DNA from: Serratia liquefaciens ATCC 27592 | Lineage (GTDB): Bacteria; Pseudomonadota; Gammaproteobacteria; Enterobacterales; Enterobacteriaceae | DNA: 64,000 bases | NCBI RefSeq assembly: GCF_000422085.1 | Contig: NC_021741.1 | Coordinates: forward strand, 3,038,001 to 3,102,000 | Reading direction: 5' to 3' | In this document: one piece after another, positions 7,069 to 18,936 of the stretch | How positions within the stretch are numbered: the stretch's first letter is position 1 | Layout: the number at the start of each line of letters is the position of its first letter | The notes under the pieces: model-generated | Database searches by the model: none | Told to the model about the DNA's origin: nothing | Seen by the model: only the letters and a program-made list of their open reading frames with translations | Made by a program: the position numbers and the translations under genes

Positions 7069-8151
7069 TTAGAAACGATAGGTCAGGTTCACTGCCACGA
7101 CGTCGTCGGTGCTCAGCTTCAGTTTGTTATCGTCGTTCAACTGGTTGATTTTGTAGTCAACGTAGGTGTACATGTTTTTGTTGAAGTAGTAAGTCGCACC
7201 CACTTCCACGTATTTCACCAGATCAACATCGCCAATCCCTTCGATATCCTTGCCTTTAGACTGCACGTAGGCCAGAGAAGGACGCAGACCGTTTTCGAAC
7301 TGGTACTGGGCCACAACTTCGAAGTTCTGCGTTTTGTTGGCGAAGCCAGATACGCCATTGCCGCTGATTGGCGTCATGTTGCGCGTATCGGCGTACATGG
7401 CAGCCAGGTAAACCTGGTTGGCGTCGTATTTAATCGCTGTGGTCCAGGCCGTTGCGCTGTCGCCTTTACCGTAATCAGATTTTTTCTGATCGCTGGTGCG
7501 GTTAGAATCCGAGAATGCCGCCGCTACGCCGATACCGGAGCCGCCGATGTCCTGGTAATCCAGGGACATGCCGTAACCGTCGCCGTTCTGTTTGGTCACG
7601 CCGCGGCTGTCGCTGTCGTTTTTGCCCTGGTACTGCAACGCCAGGTTCAGGCCTTCCACCAAGCCGAAGAAGTCGCGGTTACGGTAGGTAGCCAGGCCGT
7701 TGGAGCGCGCGGTCATAAAGTTGTCGGTGTAGCTGTAGGAGTCGCCGCCGTATTCCGGCAGCATGTCGGTATAGGCTTCTGCGTCGTACACCACGCCGTA
7801 GTTACGGCCGTAGTCGAATGAACCGTAGTTGGCGAATTTCAGGCCGGCAAAGCCCAGACGGGTTTTGGTGCCGGCAGTGCCCTGCGCTTCATCGTGGTTG
7901 GCCTGGACGTTGTATTCCCACTGGCCGTAACCGGTCAGTTGGTCATTGATTTGCGTTTCGCCTTTAAAACCGAAGCGGACATAAGTCTTGTCGCCATCTT
8001 CGGATTTGTCATCGCTGAAAACATGTTTGGCGGCTACGCGACCGTACAGGTCGAGTTTATTGCCATCTTTATTATAAATTTCTGCCGCGTTGGCAAAGGA
8101 GGTCATTGCCCCTAAGGCAATAGCTAAGGCTAATACACTGCGTTTCATCAT
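7069..8151 (-). CDS. OmpC/OmpF-type general porin
   Basis: 360 aa. A signal peptide ([14 protein letters not shown]...ANA, cleavage after residue 22) is followed by the classical mature start [16 protein letters not shown]. The constriction loop L3 carries PEYGGDS (residues 132-138), followed by [20 protein letters not shown], and the chain ends in ...VAVNLTYRF with the terminal Phe needed for BAM-dependent assembly. The length fits a 16-strand trimeric porin that passes small hydrophilic solutes. L3 and the NFM...RGNG-like stretch look closer to OmpC than OmpF, but I do not commit to a symbol. It is a single gene with a long AT-rich upstream region, as expected for OmpR-controlled porins. 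Confidence 0.95.
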   Translation of the reverse strand: MMKRSVLALAIALGAMTSFANAAEIYNKDGNKLDLYGRVAAKHVFSDDKSEDGDKTYVRFGFKGETQINDQLTGYGQWEYNVQANHDEAQGTAGTKTRLGFAGLKFANYGSFDYGRNYGVVYDAEAYTDMLPEYGGDSYSYTDNFMTARSNGLATYRNRDFFGLVEGLNLALQYQGKNDSDSRGVTKQNGDGYGMSLDYQDIGGSGIGVAAAFSDSNRTSDQKKSDYGKGDSATAWTTAIKYDANQVYLAAMYADTRNMTPISGNGVSGFANKTQNFEVVAQYQFENGLRPSLAYVQSKGKDIEGIGDVDLVKYVEVGATYYFNKNMYTYVDYKINQLNDDNKLKLSTDDVVAVNLTYRF

Positions 8152-8187
8152 TTATTTTCCTAGATATTATAATTTTAATTTCTGCCC

Positions 8188-8218
8188 ATCACGCCCAATT
8201 TATGGTTTGGGCTGTGAT
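8188..8218 (-). promoter_or_regulatory. Hairpin in the porin mRNA leader
   Basis: ATCACGCCCAA (8188-8198) is complementary to TTGGGCTGTGAT (8207-8218) with one bulged base and an 8-base loop. It ends 36 bases before the porin start codon and has no T-tract, so it is a leader structure, not a terminator. It could affect mRNA stability or small-RNA access. Confidence 0.5.
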
Positions 8219-8416
8219 CTTTATCATTTAGTGTTTTATGAGCGCCTCTAATTAAGAAGCCATGTGACATTAGCATCATGAATCCAAACTTAAAATAAAA
8301 AAGTTCATAAAACACCGTGGATAAAGCATGTTTATTTGTAACTAAATATTACAACAAAGAGGTCAATCAACCCATTGATTCATATTGATATTTATTACAT
8401 ATCTTATAACCAATTT

Positions 8417-8439
8417 GGTGCAACGCACCATAAAGGTGC
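8417..8439. promoter_or_regulatory. NtrC-like palindrome upstream of the porin
   Basis: GCACC-ATAAA-GGTGC (8425-8439) has the form and spacing of NtrC sites at glnA (GCACC-N5-GGTGC). A preceding GGTGC (8417-8421) makes a second, interleaved inverted repeat. I see no matching sigma-54 promoter close by, so the regulator is uncertain. Confidence 0.35.
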
Positions 8440-8735
8440 AATTTAGTTTCCTTTTGTATGCTTTCCATTCGATTCATAAATACCATGAATCTTAGCATGG
8501 TTACTAATAACGTTACTTATTTCACATTTTTATCTGAGTAAAGTCATTGCGGTAATTTAGTGCGTTTCACCACGCTTTAAGCAAGTCTTTTACCGCTTCG
8601 AATAATTAAATCGATTCAAACCATCAAAAAATGACGGCAAAAATAAATTCAACATAAAATATAAGTTTCGATAGAGAGACTATAAAGAAGGGGAAGTAAC
8701 AGGAATTAGCAGCAGGATATACCACCGTTATTTAA

Positions 8736-8760
8736 GGTTGCAGCCGACATCGCTACAACC
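8736..8760 (-). terminator. Possible terminator of the ast operon
   Basis: On the minus strand GGTTGTAGC (8760-8752) pairs with GCTGCAACC (8744-8736) with one G-U pair over a 7-base loop, 41 bases after the astE stop. The following stretch TTAAATAA is only weakly T-rich, so termination may be partial. Confidence 0.4.
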
Positions 8761-8801
8761 CTAAATACTGTAAGTATAAAACCGTATTCGAAACTGGCAG
8801 G

Positions 8802-9785
8802 TTAATACAGCGTGCTGCGCGGCGCTTCAATTAGCACCATACCGGCGCGCAATCCAAGTGCGACCTGGGGATTAGGGAATAAAATCCATTCTCTGGCATG
8901 CTGAACCCGGTACTCCTCCCCCGGTTGTTCGCACAGTAACGTCCCCTGCTCCAGCTCGGTAAAGTTGGCGGTATCATCACTGAGATGCAGTTTGAACGCT
9001 TCGCTACGTTTGATCAGCGATCGCTCAACGCGGAACACCCGCAGAGCCTCTCCCATTCGCTGCGGCAAGGCTTCGCCACTGACTGCCGCCTGCAGTGCAC
9101 GGTTAATGGCCGCAAATTGCTGTAAATCATTGCTACCAAACGGCCGCGCCTTGCCCAGTTCCAGCGTACAGCTGGCGGCGCCGGCATGTTCACTGGTGAA
9201 ATTACTGAAGGTGCCGCCCGGCGCACTGTGGATCACCAACGCATCCAAATCGGCCGCGTCCAGCAATGCCAGCATCTCGGCACTGTAAGGCCCGGTCTGG
9301 AAAGGAAGAATCCCGAAGCGCGGTAAGCGTGAATCACGAATCGCCGTATGCAGATCATAATGGAAACGTGTCGCTTGCTCACCGTCGAAAAACGCGGCGA
9401 CGACCTGCTCCAGCTGCTGCGCCCGCATGGTTTCGTCGCTGTGGCTGAAATCGCGATAGCGGCCGCCAAACATCCGGTTCATGTCGCTGTGCAGGTACCG
9501 TTTATTGGCGCGCATTGACGGTGGGTTGCCCAATATCACCAGCAGCCGAACCGCCAAAGTTCGCTCGCCGCCAAGCAGATCCTTGACCAGTTGATTGAGC
9601 AGCTCAATCGGCGCCGTTTCATTGCCGTGGATCCCCGCCGACAGCACCACCGCCTGCCGGTATCCCCGGCGCGGTGTGATTTCCAGCAGGCCTTCCGCCA
9701 GCCAACGCCAGTGTAAATCCGCATTTTCGCCCCGTTGCTCTTCGGGCGTTTGCCCTTCCAGCGTCAGAGCCAACAAATCAAACAT
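8802..9785 (-). CDS. astE: Succinylglutamate desuccinylase
   Basis: 327 aa, last step of the AST pathway: N-succinylglutamate is hydrolysed to glutamate and succinate in the cytoplasm. It is an M14-type zinc hydrolase of the AstE/aspartoacylase family with ligands H53 and E56 (AGIHGNETAPIE) and H147 (HYDLHTAIR), plus the later CTLELGKARPFG segment that usually holds the catalytic Glu. The length is as expected (about 320-330). It is the last gene of a leftward astCADBE operon, 11 bases after astB. No oddities seen. Confidence 0.95.
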   Translation of the reverse strand: MFDLLALTLEGQTPEEQRGENADLHWRWLAEGLLEITPRRGYRQAVVLSAGIHGNETAPIELLNQLVKDLLGGERTLAVRLLVILGNPPSMRANKRYLHSDMNRMFGGRYRDFSHSDETMRAQQLEQVVAAFFDGEQATRFHYDLHTAIRDSRLPRFGILPFQTGPYSAEMLALLDAADLDALVIHSAPGGTFSNFTSEHAGAASCTLELGKARPFGSNDLQQFAAINRALQAAVSGEALPQRMGEALRVFRVERSLIKRSEAFKLHLSDDTANFTELEQGTLLCEQPGEEYRVQHAREWILFPNPQVALGLRAGMVLIEAPRSTLY

Positions 9786-9796
9786 GATGACATCGC

Positions 9797-11137
9797 CTAT
9801 TGTTGGAAAGGATAAACCGATCCCAGCCCGAGGATGGTCGTCAGGGTATCCAGCGCATCGCGCCCTTCACGCAGCAATTGCGGATCAGCCAAGTCGTTCT
9901 GCGTCAGACGATCTCGGTAATAGCGGTCAACCCAGTCATTGAGCGTAACGAACAGCGTATCGTTCATCATCACGCGCGGATTGACCGCCCGCAATTCCTG
10001 CTCGTTCAGCGCCACACGTAATCGCAGGCAGGCAGGCCCACCGCCATTGCGCATACTTTCACGCAGATCGAACACCTTGATTTCATCAATTGGTCCGCCA
10101 CTGGCCACCATCTCGCTCAGATAGCCCCACACGCCGCGATGCTGGCGCGACTCTTCCGGCACCACAATCATCATCTTGCCGTTAGGCTTGGTCAGAATTT
10201 GGCTGTTGAACAGATAGGTCGCTACCGCATCCGCCACGGAAACCCGCTCCGTCGGCACCTCAATCGCCACCAGTTCGCTGTCCAGCGACGCCATTTTGCG
10301 ACGCACTTCATCCAGCGCCTGCTGCTGCTGATAAAACGCTTGCTGATGGTGGAACAATACATTCTGGTTACTGACGGCGATAACGTCGTTGTGGAATACG
10401 CCCTGATCGATCACCGCCGGATTCTGTTGCACAAACACCGTATGTTGCTCATCCAACTGGTGCAGACGGGCAATCGCCTCCCCGGCCTCGCGGGTCTGGC
10501 GTGCCGGATAGCGAGTTGGGGCGATTTCTCCGCCAAACTCCTGTCGGCCGTAGACGAACATCTGCACGCTACGCTTGCCATAATCGCCGCCCAGTCGGTT
10601 GTGGTTGGCCGCGCCTTCGTCACCAAACAGCGCCACCTGCGGCAAAGCCTCATGGTGGGCGAAATGGCGTGGATCGTTGAAAATCGCCCGCAGCACGCCG
10701 GTGGTGGTCTCGGCCTCAATCGCACGATGGAATTTGTTGTTCAGATTGGCCGCGGTGAAATGCACTTTGCCATCCGCGCTGTCCGCCGAAGGTGAAACCG
10801 TGGCCGCATTGGCGGTCCACATGCAAGAAGCCGAGCTGAGCGCAGACAGCAGGCGCGGAGACTGCTTCATCGCCTGCGCCAAGACCGTTTCGTCGCTGCC
10901 GCTGAAACCCAACTTACGCAGCATCGGCAGGTGCGGTCGTTCCTGCGGCGGCAATACCCCCTGCTGAAAGCCGAGATCCGCCAGCGCCTTCATCTTCAGC
11001 AGACCCTGTTTGGCCGCCAGTTTCGGATTCGACACGCTGTTTTGATGCTGGGTCGAGGCCTCATTGCCAAATGACAACCCGGCATAGTGATGCGTCAGGC
11101 CCACCAGACCATCGAAATTGACTTCATATCCTGACAT
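9797..11137 (-). CDS. astB: N-succinylarginine dihydrolase
   Basis: 446 aa. Converts N2-succinylarginine to N2-succinylornithine, CO2 and two ammonia, the nitrogen-releasing step of the AST pathway. It belongs to the guanidine-modifying pentein superfamily. The N-terminus [20 protein letters not shown] is typical of AstB. The catalytic His is visible in [13 protein letters not shown], and the nucleophilic Cys lies in [14 protein letters not shown] near the C-terminus. The length matches the family. It is separated from astD by a 180-bp gap occupied by an ERIC-type repeat, the only large gap inside this operon. Confidence 0.96.
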   Translation of the reverse strand: MSGYEVNFDGLVGLTHHYAGLSFGNEASTQHQNSVSNPKLAAKQGLLKMKALADLGFQQGVLPPQERPHLPMLRKLGFSGSDETVLAQAMKQSPRLLSALSSASCMWTANAATVSPSADSADGKVHFTAANLNNKFHRAIEAETTTGVLRAIFNDPRHFAHHEALPQVALFGDEGAANHNRLGGDYGKRSVQMFVYGRQEFGGEIAPTRYPARQTREAGEAIARLHQLDEQHTVFVQQNPAVIDQGVFHNDVIAVSNQNVLFHHQQAFYQQQQALDEVRRKMASLDSELVAIEVPTERVSVADAVATYLFNSQILTKPNGKMMIVVPEESRQHRGVWGYLSEMVASGGPIDEIKVFDLRESMRNGGGPACLRLRVALNEQELRAVNPRVMMNDTLFVTLNDWVDRYYRDRLTQNDLADPQLLREGRDALDTLTTILGLGSVYPFQQ

Positions 11138-11179
11138 GCTTTTCTCCTGGGCCCAGCAAGCTCGGCCCTACTCAAAACA

Positions 11180-11313
11180 TACCCTATGAATTTCAAGTTG
11201 CAGCCAGGCGAGCAGCTTGCTCATCCCCAGTTATTGTAGGGGCGCTACATGCTGTGCCCGCGTTAAACGGGGCGAACTTATTCGCCCCGCTGCGGCTTGA
11301 AAGGCGACGGGTA
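11180..11313. repeat. ERIC-type element carrying a second palindromic repeat
   Basis: The ends are inverted repeats: ACCCTATGAATTTCAAG... at the left and ...GGCTTGAAAGGCGACGGGT at the right, followed inward by GCAGC/GCTGC. The same ends occur at 50391-50513, where the interior is typical ERIC. Here the interior after GCTCATCCCCAG is replaced by a GTAGGGGCGC...CGCCCC palindrome (11236-11288) related to the repeats at 22541 and 50788. The element lies between astD and astB and will be transcribed with them. Confidence 0.75.
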
Positions 11314-11317
11314 AAAT

Positions 11318-13824
<2,507 letters not shown>

Positions 13825-13845
13825 AATGCGAACCTCGTCTGAATC

Positions 13846-13871
13846 AGGCTGCGCCGGTAAGGGCGCAGCCT
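13846..13871 (-). promoter_or_regulatory. Perfect hairpin between astC and astA
   Basis: AGGCTGCGCC (13846-13855) and GGCGCAGCCT (13862-13871) form a perfect 10-bp stem with a 6-base loop in the 52-base gap after the astC stop. No T-tract follows on the minus strand, so it is more likely an mRNA-processing or stabilising structure than a terminator. It could keep astC mRNA more abundant than the distal genes. Confidence 0.6.
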
Positions 13872-13876
13872 GTGTG

Positions 13877-15106
<1,230 letters not shown>

Positions 15107-15351
15107 TCAGCAAAGACTGAATTTTGACTGTAAGGGCCGCTCCAGCCTGGATGGTCCACAACAAAACATAAAAAACCGCGCCGTTCGATCCGTTTTTTAG
15201 CCGGTGATAACTCTGCCTTTCACCGCCTATTCAGAAACAAATCTGTTACATCATTCGCGTTTTTCGCTATTTATGCCGGGTATCAGGTCCTGTAACGGGG
15301 AATAAATGTTAACGAGCAGTTAAAATACATGCCGTTTGATAAAGAGTGTAG

Positions 15352-15367
15352 AGCAGCTATCGTGCCA
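15352..15367 (-). promoter_or_regulatory. Sigma-54 promoter of the ast operon
   Basis: On the minus strand TGGCACGATAGCTGCT matches the sigma-54 consensus (TGGCACR-N4-TTGCW) at all but one position and keeps the invariant GG and GC ten bases apart. Transcription would start near 15340, giving a leader of about 250 bases. Sigma-54/NtrC control of astC is established in E. coli. Confidence 0.75.
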
Positions 15368-15420
15368 AAACGGGATTTTTGGCGAAAAACGCGGTTTTTT
15401 TCGGTAAAACAACGGCTTAT

Positions 15421-15459
15421 AATGCATACTTATTCAATAAATATGCATTGCTAATGAAT
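15421..15459. promoter_or_regulatory. ArgR-like double box upstream of astC
   Basis: Two 18-bp imperfect palindromes (15421-15438 with core TGCATACTTATTCA, and 15442-15459 with core TGCATTGCTAATGA) are separated by 3 bases, as in paired ARG boxes (TGAAT-N4-ATTCA). The first has two mismatches, or one if TGCAT is accepted as a half site; the second is weaker. ArgR-arginine activates astC in enterobacteria, and the position upstream of the sigma-54 promoter fits. Confidence 0.5.
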
Positions 15460-15731
15460 AATTGGAAAAATAAGGCGAAAAATCATCATTGGCTGCGAAA
15501 TCCTATTCAATGACAAAAAACTTCGATATTTCTGATCGCGCTCGCAAAAATAATTTGGCCTGATTTGCTCCCCATCACACTTTTGCCCCATTCAGGTGCA
15601 GAAAATGCACCGGATGCGGGCAAACCCGCGTCATTACAGGCTCTGCGTGCCCCTGTATGGGCCAAAATCGGGCGTGAACCTGGGCAACTGCCGCGTCAGA
15701 TCTCATATTTGTTAACTTGCCGAACAAAATG

Positions 15732-15760
15732 TTGACAGTCTGCTGACGCGATAATAGGTT
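15732..15760 (+). promoter_or_regulatory. Putative promoter of the sugar ABC operon
   Basis: A perfect -35 TTGACA (15732-15737) is followed at 17 bases by a poor -10, TAGGTT (15755-15760). The start site would be near 15767, immediately before the LacI-type operator. The weak -10 makes the assignment tentative. Confidence 0.45.
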
Positions 15761-15767
15761 AATTTCA

Positions 15768-15785
15768 ATGGAACACGTGTTCCAT
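15768..15785. promoter_or_regulatory. LacI-family operator (copy 1)
   Basis: ATGGAACACGTGTTCCAT is a perfect 18-bp palindrome with a central CG, the usual form of a LacI/GalR operator. It sits at the predicted transcription start of the ABC operon. An identical 18-mer lies upstream of the glycosylasparaginase gene (23631-23648). The LacI regulator at 21544 is the obvious candidate ligand-controlled repressor. Confidence 0.8.
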
Positions 15786-15831
15786 GATGAAAAAACACAC
15801 ACCACATCGACTGCACAGGATCGGGGTTATC

Positions 15832-17106
15832 ATGGCTCAAGTCTGCTTGCGTAATAATAAAAGAATCACCGGGGTCGCACTGGCCGTGCTGCTGGGCCTG
15901 CCTCTTTCCGCCAGTGCCAACACCAGCATTACCTTCGCCAACTATTTGCCCAATGATTACATCAACAAAGTGATTAAAGACTTTGAGGCGGCGCATCCGG
16001 ACATTCAGGTGCAGTCGATCAAATGCGGCTTCGCCGACTGTCATCAAAAGCTGACCACCGCGTTGGCCGTTGGCCAAGGCGCCGCCGATATCTTCAGCGT
16101 CAGCACCATCAAACTCGGCAGCTTCGCCAACTCCGGCGGCCTGAATAACCTGAGCGCCCCGCCGTTCAGCATTGATAGCCAGGGCTGGCAGTTCGATCCT
16201 TCGATGATCAGCCTGGCTAAGGGTAATGACGGCAATATCTATGGCGTGCCTTACGACACCGGGCCGGTGATCATGATCTACCGTAACGACATGGTTCAGA
16301 AAGCGGGTGTAAAGATTGAGGACATCACCCAAAGCTGGGACAGCTTTATCGCCTTCGGTGAGAAGCTGAAAAAAGAGCAAGGCGCCTATCTGCTGCCGGC
16401 GGCCACCAGCCTGATCAATCCGCTGGTGGTAGGCATGAACAGTGAGCCGGGTAAGCCGGTATACACCAAAGACGGCAAGCCCAACCTGGATTCACCGCAA
16501 ATCAAACAGCTGATGACGGTGATCAAAACGCTGTATGACAAAGGGCTGGCAGCCTCCCTGGACGGCTCCACCAACTCGCAGGAATACATCAAACTGTACC
16601 GGCAGGGGAAACTGTTCGCCGATATCGATGGCCCGTGGGACGAAGGCCGCATCGAGCAAGAACTGGATCCGGACGGTGCGAAAGCCGGTCTGTGGCGGGT
16701 GACGGGCGTGCCGGGCAATATCAAGGTCAACGCAGGCGGCACCACGCTGGTGATCCCCAAGCAAAGCAAGAATGCCCAGGCGGCCTGGCAGTTCATTCAA
16801 TACTTTATGCAGCGTGACGTGGTGATCGACGCCGCGAAAACCGCCGGCACCTTGCCTGCACGCCTCGATGTGTATAACGCGCCTTACTTCGATACGCCCA
16901 GCAGCATTCTCGGCGGTCAACACTCGATGCGCTATTACGCCAGCCTGGTGCCTGACCTCAAGCCCGTAGCTTCCTCACCGGAAGACAATATCGCCAACGA
17001 AATTCTCAACGAAGCGGCGAAGAAGATCCTGGTGCAGCATCAGGACATCGACAGCACTCTGCGCGATGCCAATAAGCTGCTGGAGCGGCGGATGCGCGCC
17101 CTGTAA
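15832..17106 (+). CDS. Sugar-type ABC transporter substrate-binding protein
   Basis: 424 aa from the ATG at 15832, chosen because the frame then starts with a good signal peptide (MAQVCLRNNKRITGVALAVL...SASA, cleavage near residue 29); the ATG at 15784 would bury it and lies in the operator. The mature part is a family 1 extracellular solute-binding protein (MalE/UgpB type): ITFANYLPNDYINKVIKDFE, GQGAADIFSVST, GKLFADIDGPWDEGRIE and the C-terminal AAWQFIQYFM segment. It captures a solute in the periplasm for the two permeases that follow. The neighbours (aminopeptidase, glycosylasparaginase) suggest a glycosylated amino acid or glycopeptide, but the ligand is not readable from sequence. Confidence 0.88.
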   Translation: MAQVCLRNNKRITGVALAVLLGLPLSASANTSITFANYLPNDYINKVIKDFEAAHPDIQVQSIKCGFADCHQKLTTALAVGQGAADIFSVSTIKLGSFANSGGLNNLSAPPFSIDSQGWQFDPSMISLAKGNDGNIYGVPYDTGPVIMIYRNDMVQKAGVKIEDITQSWDSFIAFGEKLKKEQGAYLLPAATSLINPLVVGMNSEPGKPVYTKDGKPNLDSPQIKQLMTVIKTLYDKGLAASLDGSTNSQEYIKLYRQGKLFADIDGPWDEGRIEQELDPDGAKAGLWRVTGVPGNIKVNAGGTTLVIPKQSKNAQAAWQFIQYFMQRDVVIDAAKTAGTLPARLDVYNAPYFDTPSSILGGQHSMRYYASLVPDLKPVASSPEDNIANEILNEAAKKILVQHQDIDSTLRDANKLLERRMRAL

Positions 17107-17118
17107 TCATCAGCCAAC

Positions 17119-17142
17119 GGCGGCTTACCGGCCGCCTTTTTT
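17119..17142 (+). terminator. Intra-operon terminator/attenuating hairpin
   Basis: GGCGGC (17119-17124) and GCCGCC (17131-17136) with a 6-base loop, followed by six T's, 13 bases after the binding-protein stop. In ABC operons such structures give partial termination, so that the binding protein is made in excess over the permeases. Confidence 0.7.
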
Positions 17143-17167
17143 CGTTTTCCGTCGGTTCGGGGAGTCT

Positions 17168-18109
17168 ATGCGTAAGCGATTTTTCAAAGGGCTGCTGCAC
17201 GATCACCGCACCGCCTACCTGCTGCTGCTGCCTTTCATGCTGCTGTTTGCGGTGTTCAACGCCTTCCCGATCTTCTTCTCGGCGTTTCTCTCATTCCAAT
17301 CCTGGAACCCGGTAAAAGGCCTGAGTTCGATGAAGTTTGTCGGGCTGGATAACTTTTACTATGCCTTCACCGATGACGCCTTCTGGGTGTCGCTGGTCAA
17401 CACCATTAAAATCACGTTGGTGTCCGGCCTGTGCCAACATCTGTTCGCCATCACCCTGGCTTATTCGCTGCTGCACATCATCGTGCGCGGCAGGCGTTTT
17501 TTGAAGGCGGCGATCTTCCTGCCCTACATCACCTCTTCCGTTGCCGTCAGCCTGATCGTGTTCAACCTGTTCTCGCCGGTCGGCATGGTCAACGAGCTGT
17601 TAAGCGAATTGGCCGCCAAGCTGCACCTGAGCGCGCTGGCCGCCGCGTTGCCGATCAACTTCTTTGACAGCGACTGGATCCGCTTCACCATCGCCAATCA
17701 GGTGACCTGGAAGTTCACCGGTATCAATACGGTGATTTACATGACCGGTCTGGCCTCTATTTCGCCGGACCTGTACGAAGCGATCGAGCTGGACGGTGCT
17801 GGCCGCTGGCAAAAATTCCGCTATATCGCACTGCCGCTGCTGGCGCCCTTTATCTTCTTCGCCACGCTGATGACGCTGATCGGCAACATGCAGCTGTTCA
17901 ATGAGCCCATGATCCTGACGCAGGGCACCGGCGGTGTCGACAACAGCGGCCTGACGGTGTCGATGTACGTCTACAAGACCGGCTGGTCCTATCTGGATAT
18001 GGGCACCGCTTCGGCCATCTCCTGGATCCTGTTCCTGCTGATTGCGCTGGTGAGTGCGCTGGTGTTTTGGGGTTTCGGCAACCGTGGAGGACTCAAAAAT
18101 GATCGCTGA
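17168..18109 (+). CDS. Sugar ABC transporter permease (MalF/UgpA type)
   Basis: 313 aa starting at 17168, where GGAG precedes the ATG at 4 bases. About six transmembrane helices, the first at residues about 16-37. The EAA loop that contacts the ATPase is seen as EAIELDGAGRWQKFRYIALP, in the usual place in the last third. It forms the inner-membrane channel with the next permease. Its 3' end overlaps the next start by 11 bases. Confidence 0.9.
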   Translation: MRKRFFKGLLHDHRTAYLLLLPFMLLFAVFNAFPIFFSAFLSFQSWNPVKGLSSMKFVGLDNFYYAFTDDAFWVSLVNTIKITLVSGLCQHLFAITLAYSLLHIIVRGRRFLKAAIFLPYITSSVAVSLIVFNLFSPVGMVNELLSELAAKLHLSALAAALPINFFDSDWIRFTIANQVTWKFTGINTVIYMTGLASISPDLYEAIELDGAGRWQKFRYIALPLLAPFIFFATLMTLIGNMQLFNEPMILTQGTGGVDNSGLTVSMYVYKTGWSYLDMGTASAISWILFLLIALVSALVFWGFGNRGGLKNDR

Positions 18110-18932
18110 GGGCCGCCGTTTCGACACCGGCAAGCTGGTGATTTACCTGTTGGTATCGCTGTTCGCCTCGCTGTCGCTGTTCCCGTTCTATTGGTCGGCG
18201 TTGCTGGCGACGCAGGACACCCGCAGCATCATGGGCATGTCGCTGCGCTTCGGCAGCCACCTGCTGGAAAACTACCGGGGGCTGGAGCAACAGGTGCCTT
18301 TCACCCGCTCGCTGCTCAACACCCTGTATGTCACCGCCATGGCCACCCTGACCAGCGTGTTGGTTTCCGCCGCGGCGGGCTACGCCTTCAGCGTCTATCA
18401 GTTCAAGGGCAAAAAGGTGTTATTCACCACCCTCATGTTGACCATGATGGTGCCCAGCGTGGTCAACCTGGTGCCCTACTTCTTCGTGATTAAAAGCGTT
18501 GGCCTGCTCGACCAGTTTGCCGCCGTCTGGCTGCCCGCCGGGGTGAATATCTTCGGGATTTTCCTGGTGCGGCAATACGTCAGTTCCTCACTGCCCAGCG
18601 AAATACTCGACAGTGCACGCATGGACGGTCTGAATGAACTGCAGATATTTTTGCGTATCGGCCTGCCGCTGATGCGCCCGGCACTGCTGACGGTAGCGAT
18701 CGTGGTGGTGGTCGATACCTGGAACAACTTTATGTTGCCGCTGGTGGCATTGCAGTCGCCGGACAAGCAAATTCTCCAACTGGTGCTGCGCAGCCTGAGC
18801 GGCGCTACCGCCACGCCATGGAACCTGGTGATGACCGGCAGTTTCCTGGCGATCGTCCCACTGCTGATCGCCTTTATCTTCTCGTCCAAACAAATGATGG
18901 AAAGCCTCACCCGTGGGGCGGTCAAAGGGTAA
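18099..18932 (+). CDS. Sugar ABC transporter permease (MalG/UgpE type)
   Basis: 277 aa with a GGAGG ribosome site. Six predicted transmembrane helices. The EAA motif appears as SARMDGLNELQIFLRIGLPL, and the C-terminus SSKQMMESLTRGAVKG is characteristic of MalG-like permeases. Translationally coupled to the preceding permease; four bases separate it from the aminopeptidase gene. Second half of the membrane channel. Confidence 0.9.
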   Translation: MIAEGRRFDTGKLVIYLLVSLFASLSLFPFYWSALLATQDTRSIMGMSLRFGSHLLENYRGLEQQVPFTRSLLNTLYVTAMATLTSVLVSAAAGYAFSVYQFKGKKVLFTTLMLTMMVPSVVNLVPYFFVIKSVGLLDQFAAVWLPAGVNIFGIFLVRQYVSSSLPSEILDSARMDGLNELQIFLRIGLPLMRPALLTVAIVVVVDTWNNFMLPLVALQSPDKQILQLVLRSLSGATATPWNLVMTGSFLAIVPLLIAFIFSSKQMMESLTRGAVKG

Positions 18933-18936
18933 CCTT

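Larger units (their letters stand above)
8152..8801. other. 650-bp AT-rich intergenic region upstream of the porin
   Basis: No convincing coding frame on either strand. It holds the porin leader with a strong hairpin (8188-8218), the porin promoter region, a GC-rich palindrome cluster at 8417-8439 embedded in AT-rich DNA, and near its right end a possible terminator for the ast operon. The AT-rich block 8280-8700 has the look of OmpR/IHF/H-NS-controlled porin promoters. I could not recognise a MicF- or MicC-like small RNA gene. Confidence 0.6.

Noticed and set aside
15170..15198. AAAAAAC...GTTTTTT inverted repeat in the ast leader considered as a terminator or attenuator
   Set aside because: The stem is almost entirely A-T with a poorly paired GC interior, and no leader peptide or alternative structure was visible.
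15595..15611. GGTGCA-N5-TGCACC palindrome considered as an NtrC site for ast
   Set aside because: NtrC sites read GCAC-N7-GTGC; this one has the opposite polarity and could equally be a small hairpin. Kept only as a note.
17066..17167. Upstream extension of the MalF-type permease frame
   Set aside because: It would overlap the end of the binding-protein gene and run through a terminator hairpin; the ATG at 17168 has GGAG at good spacing.
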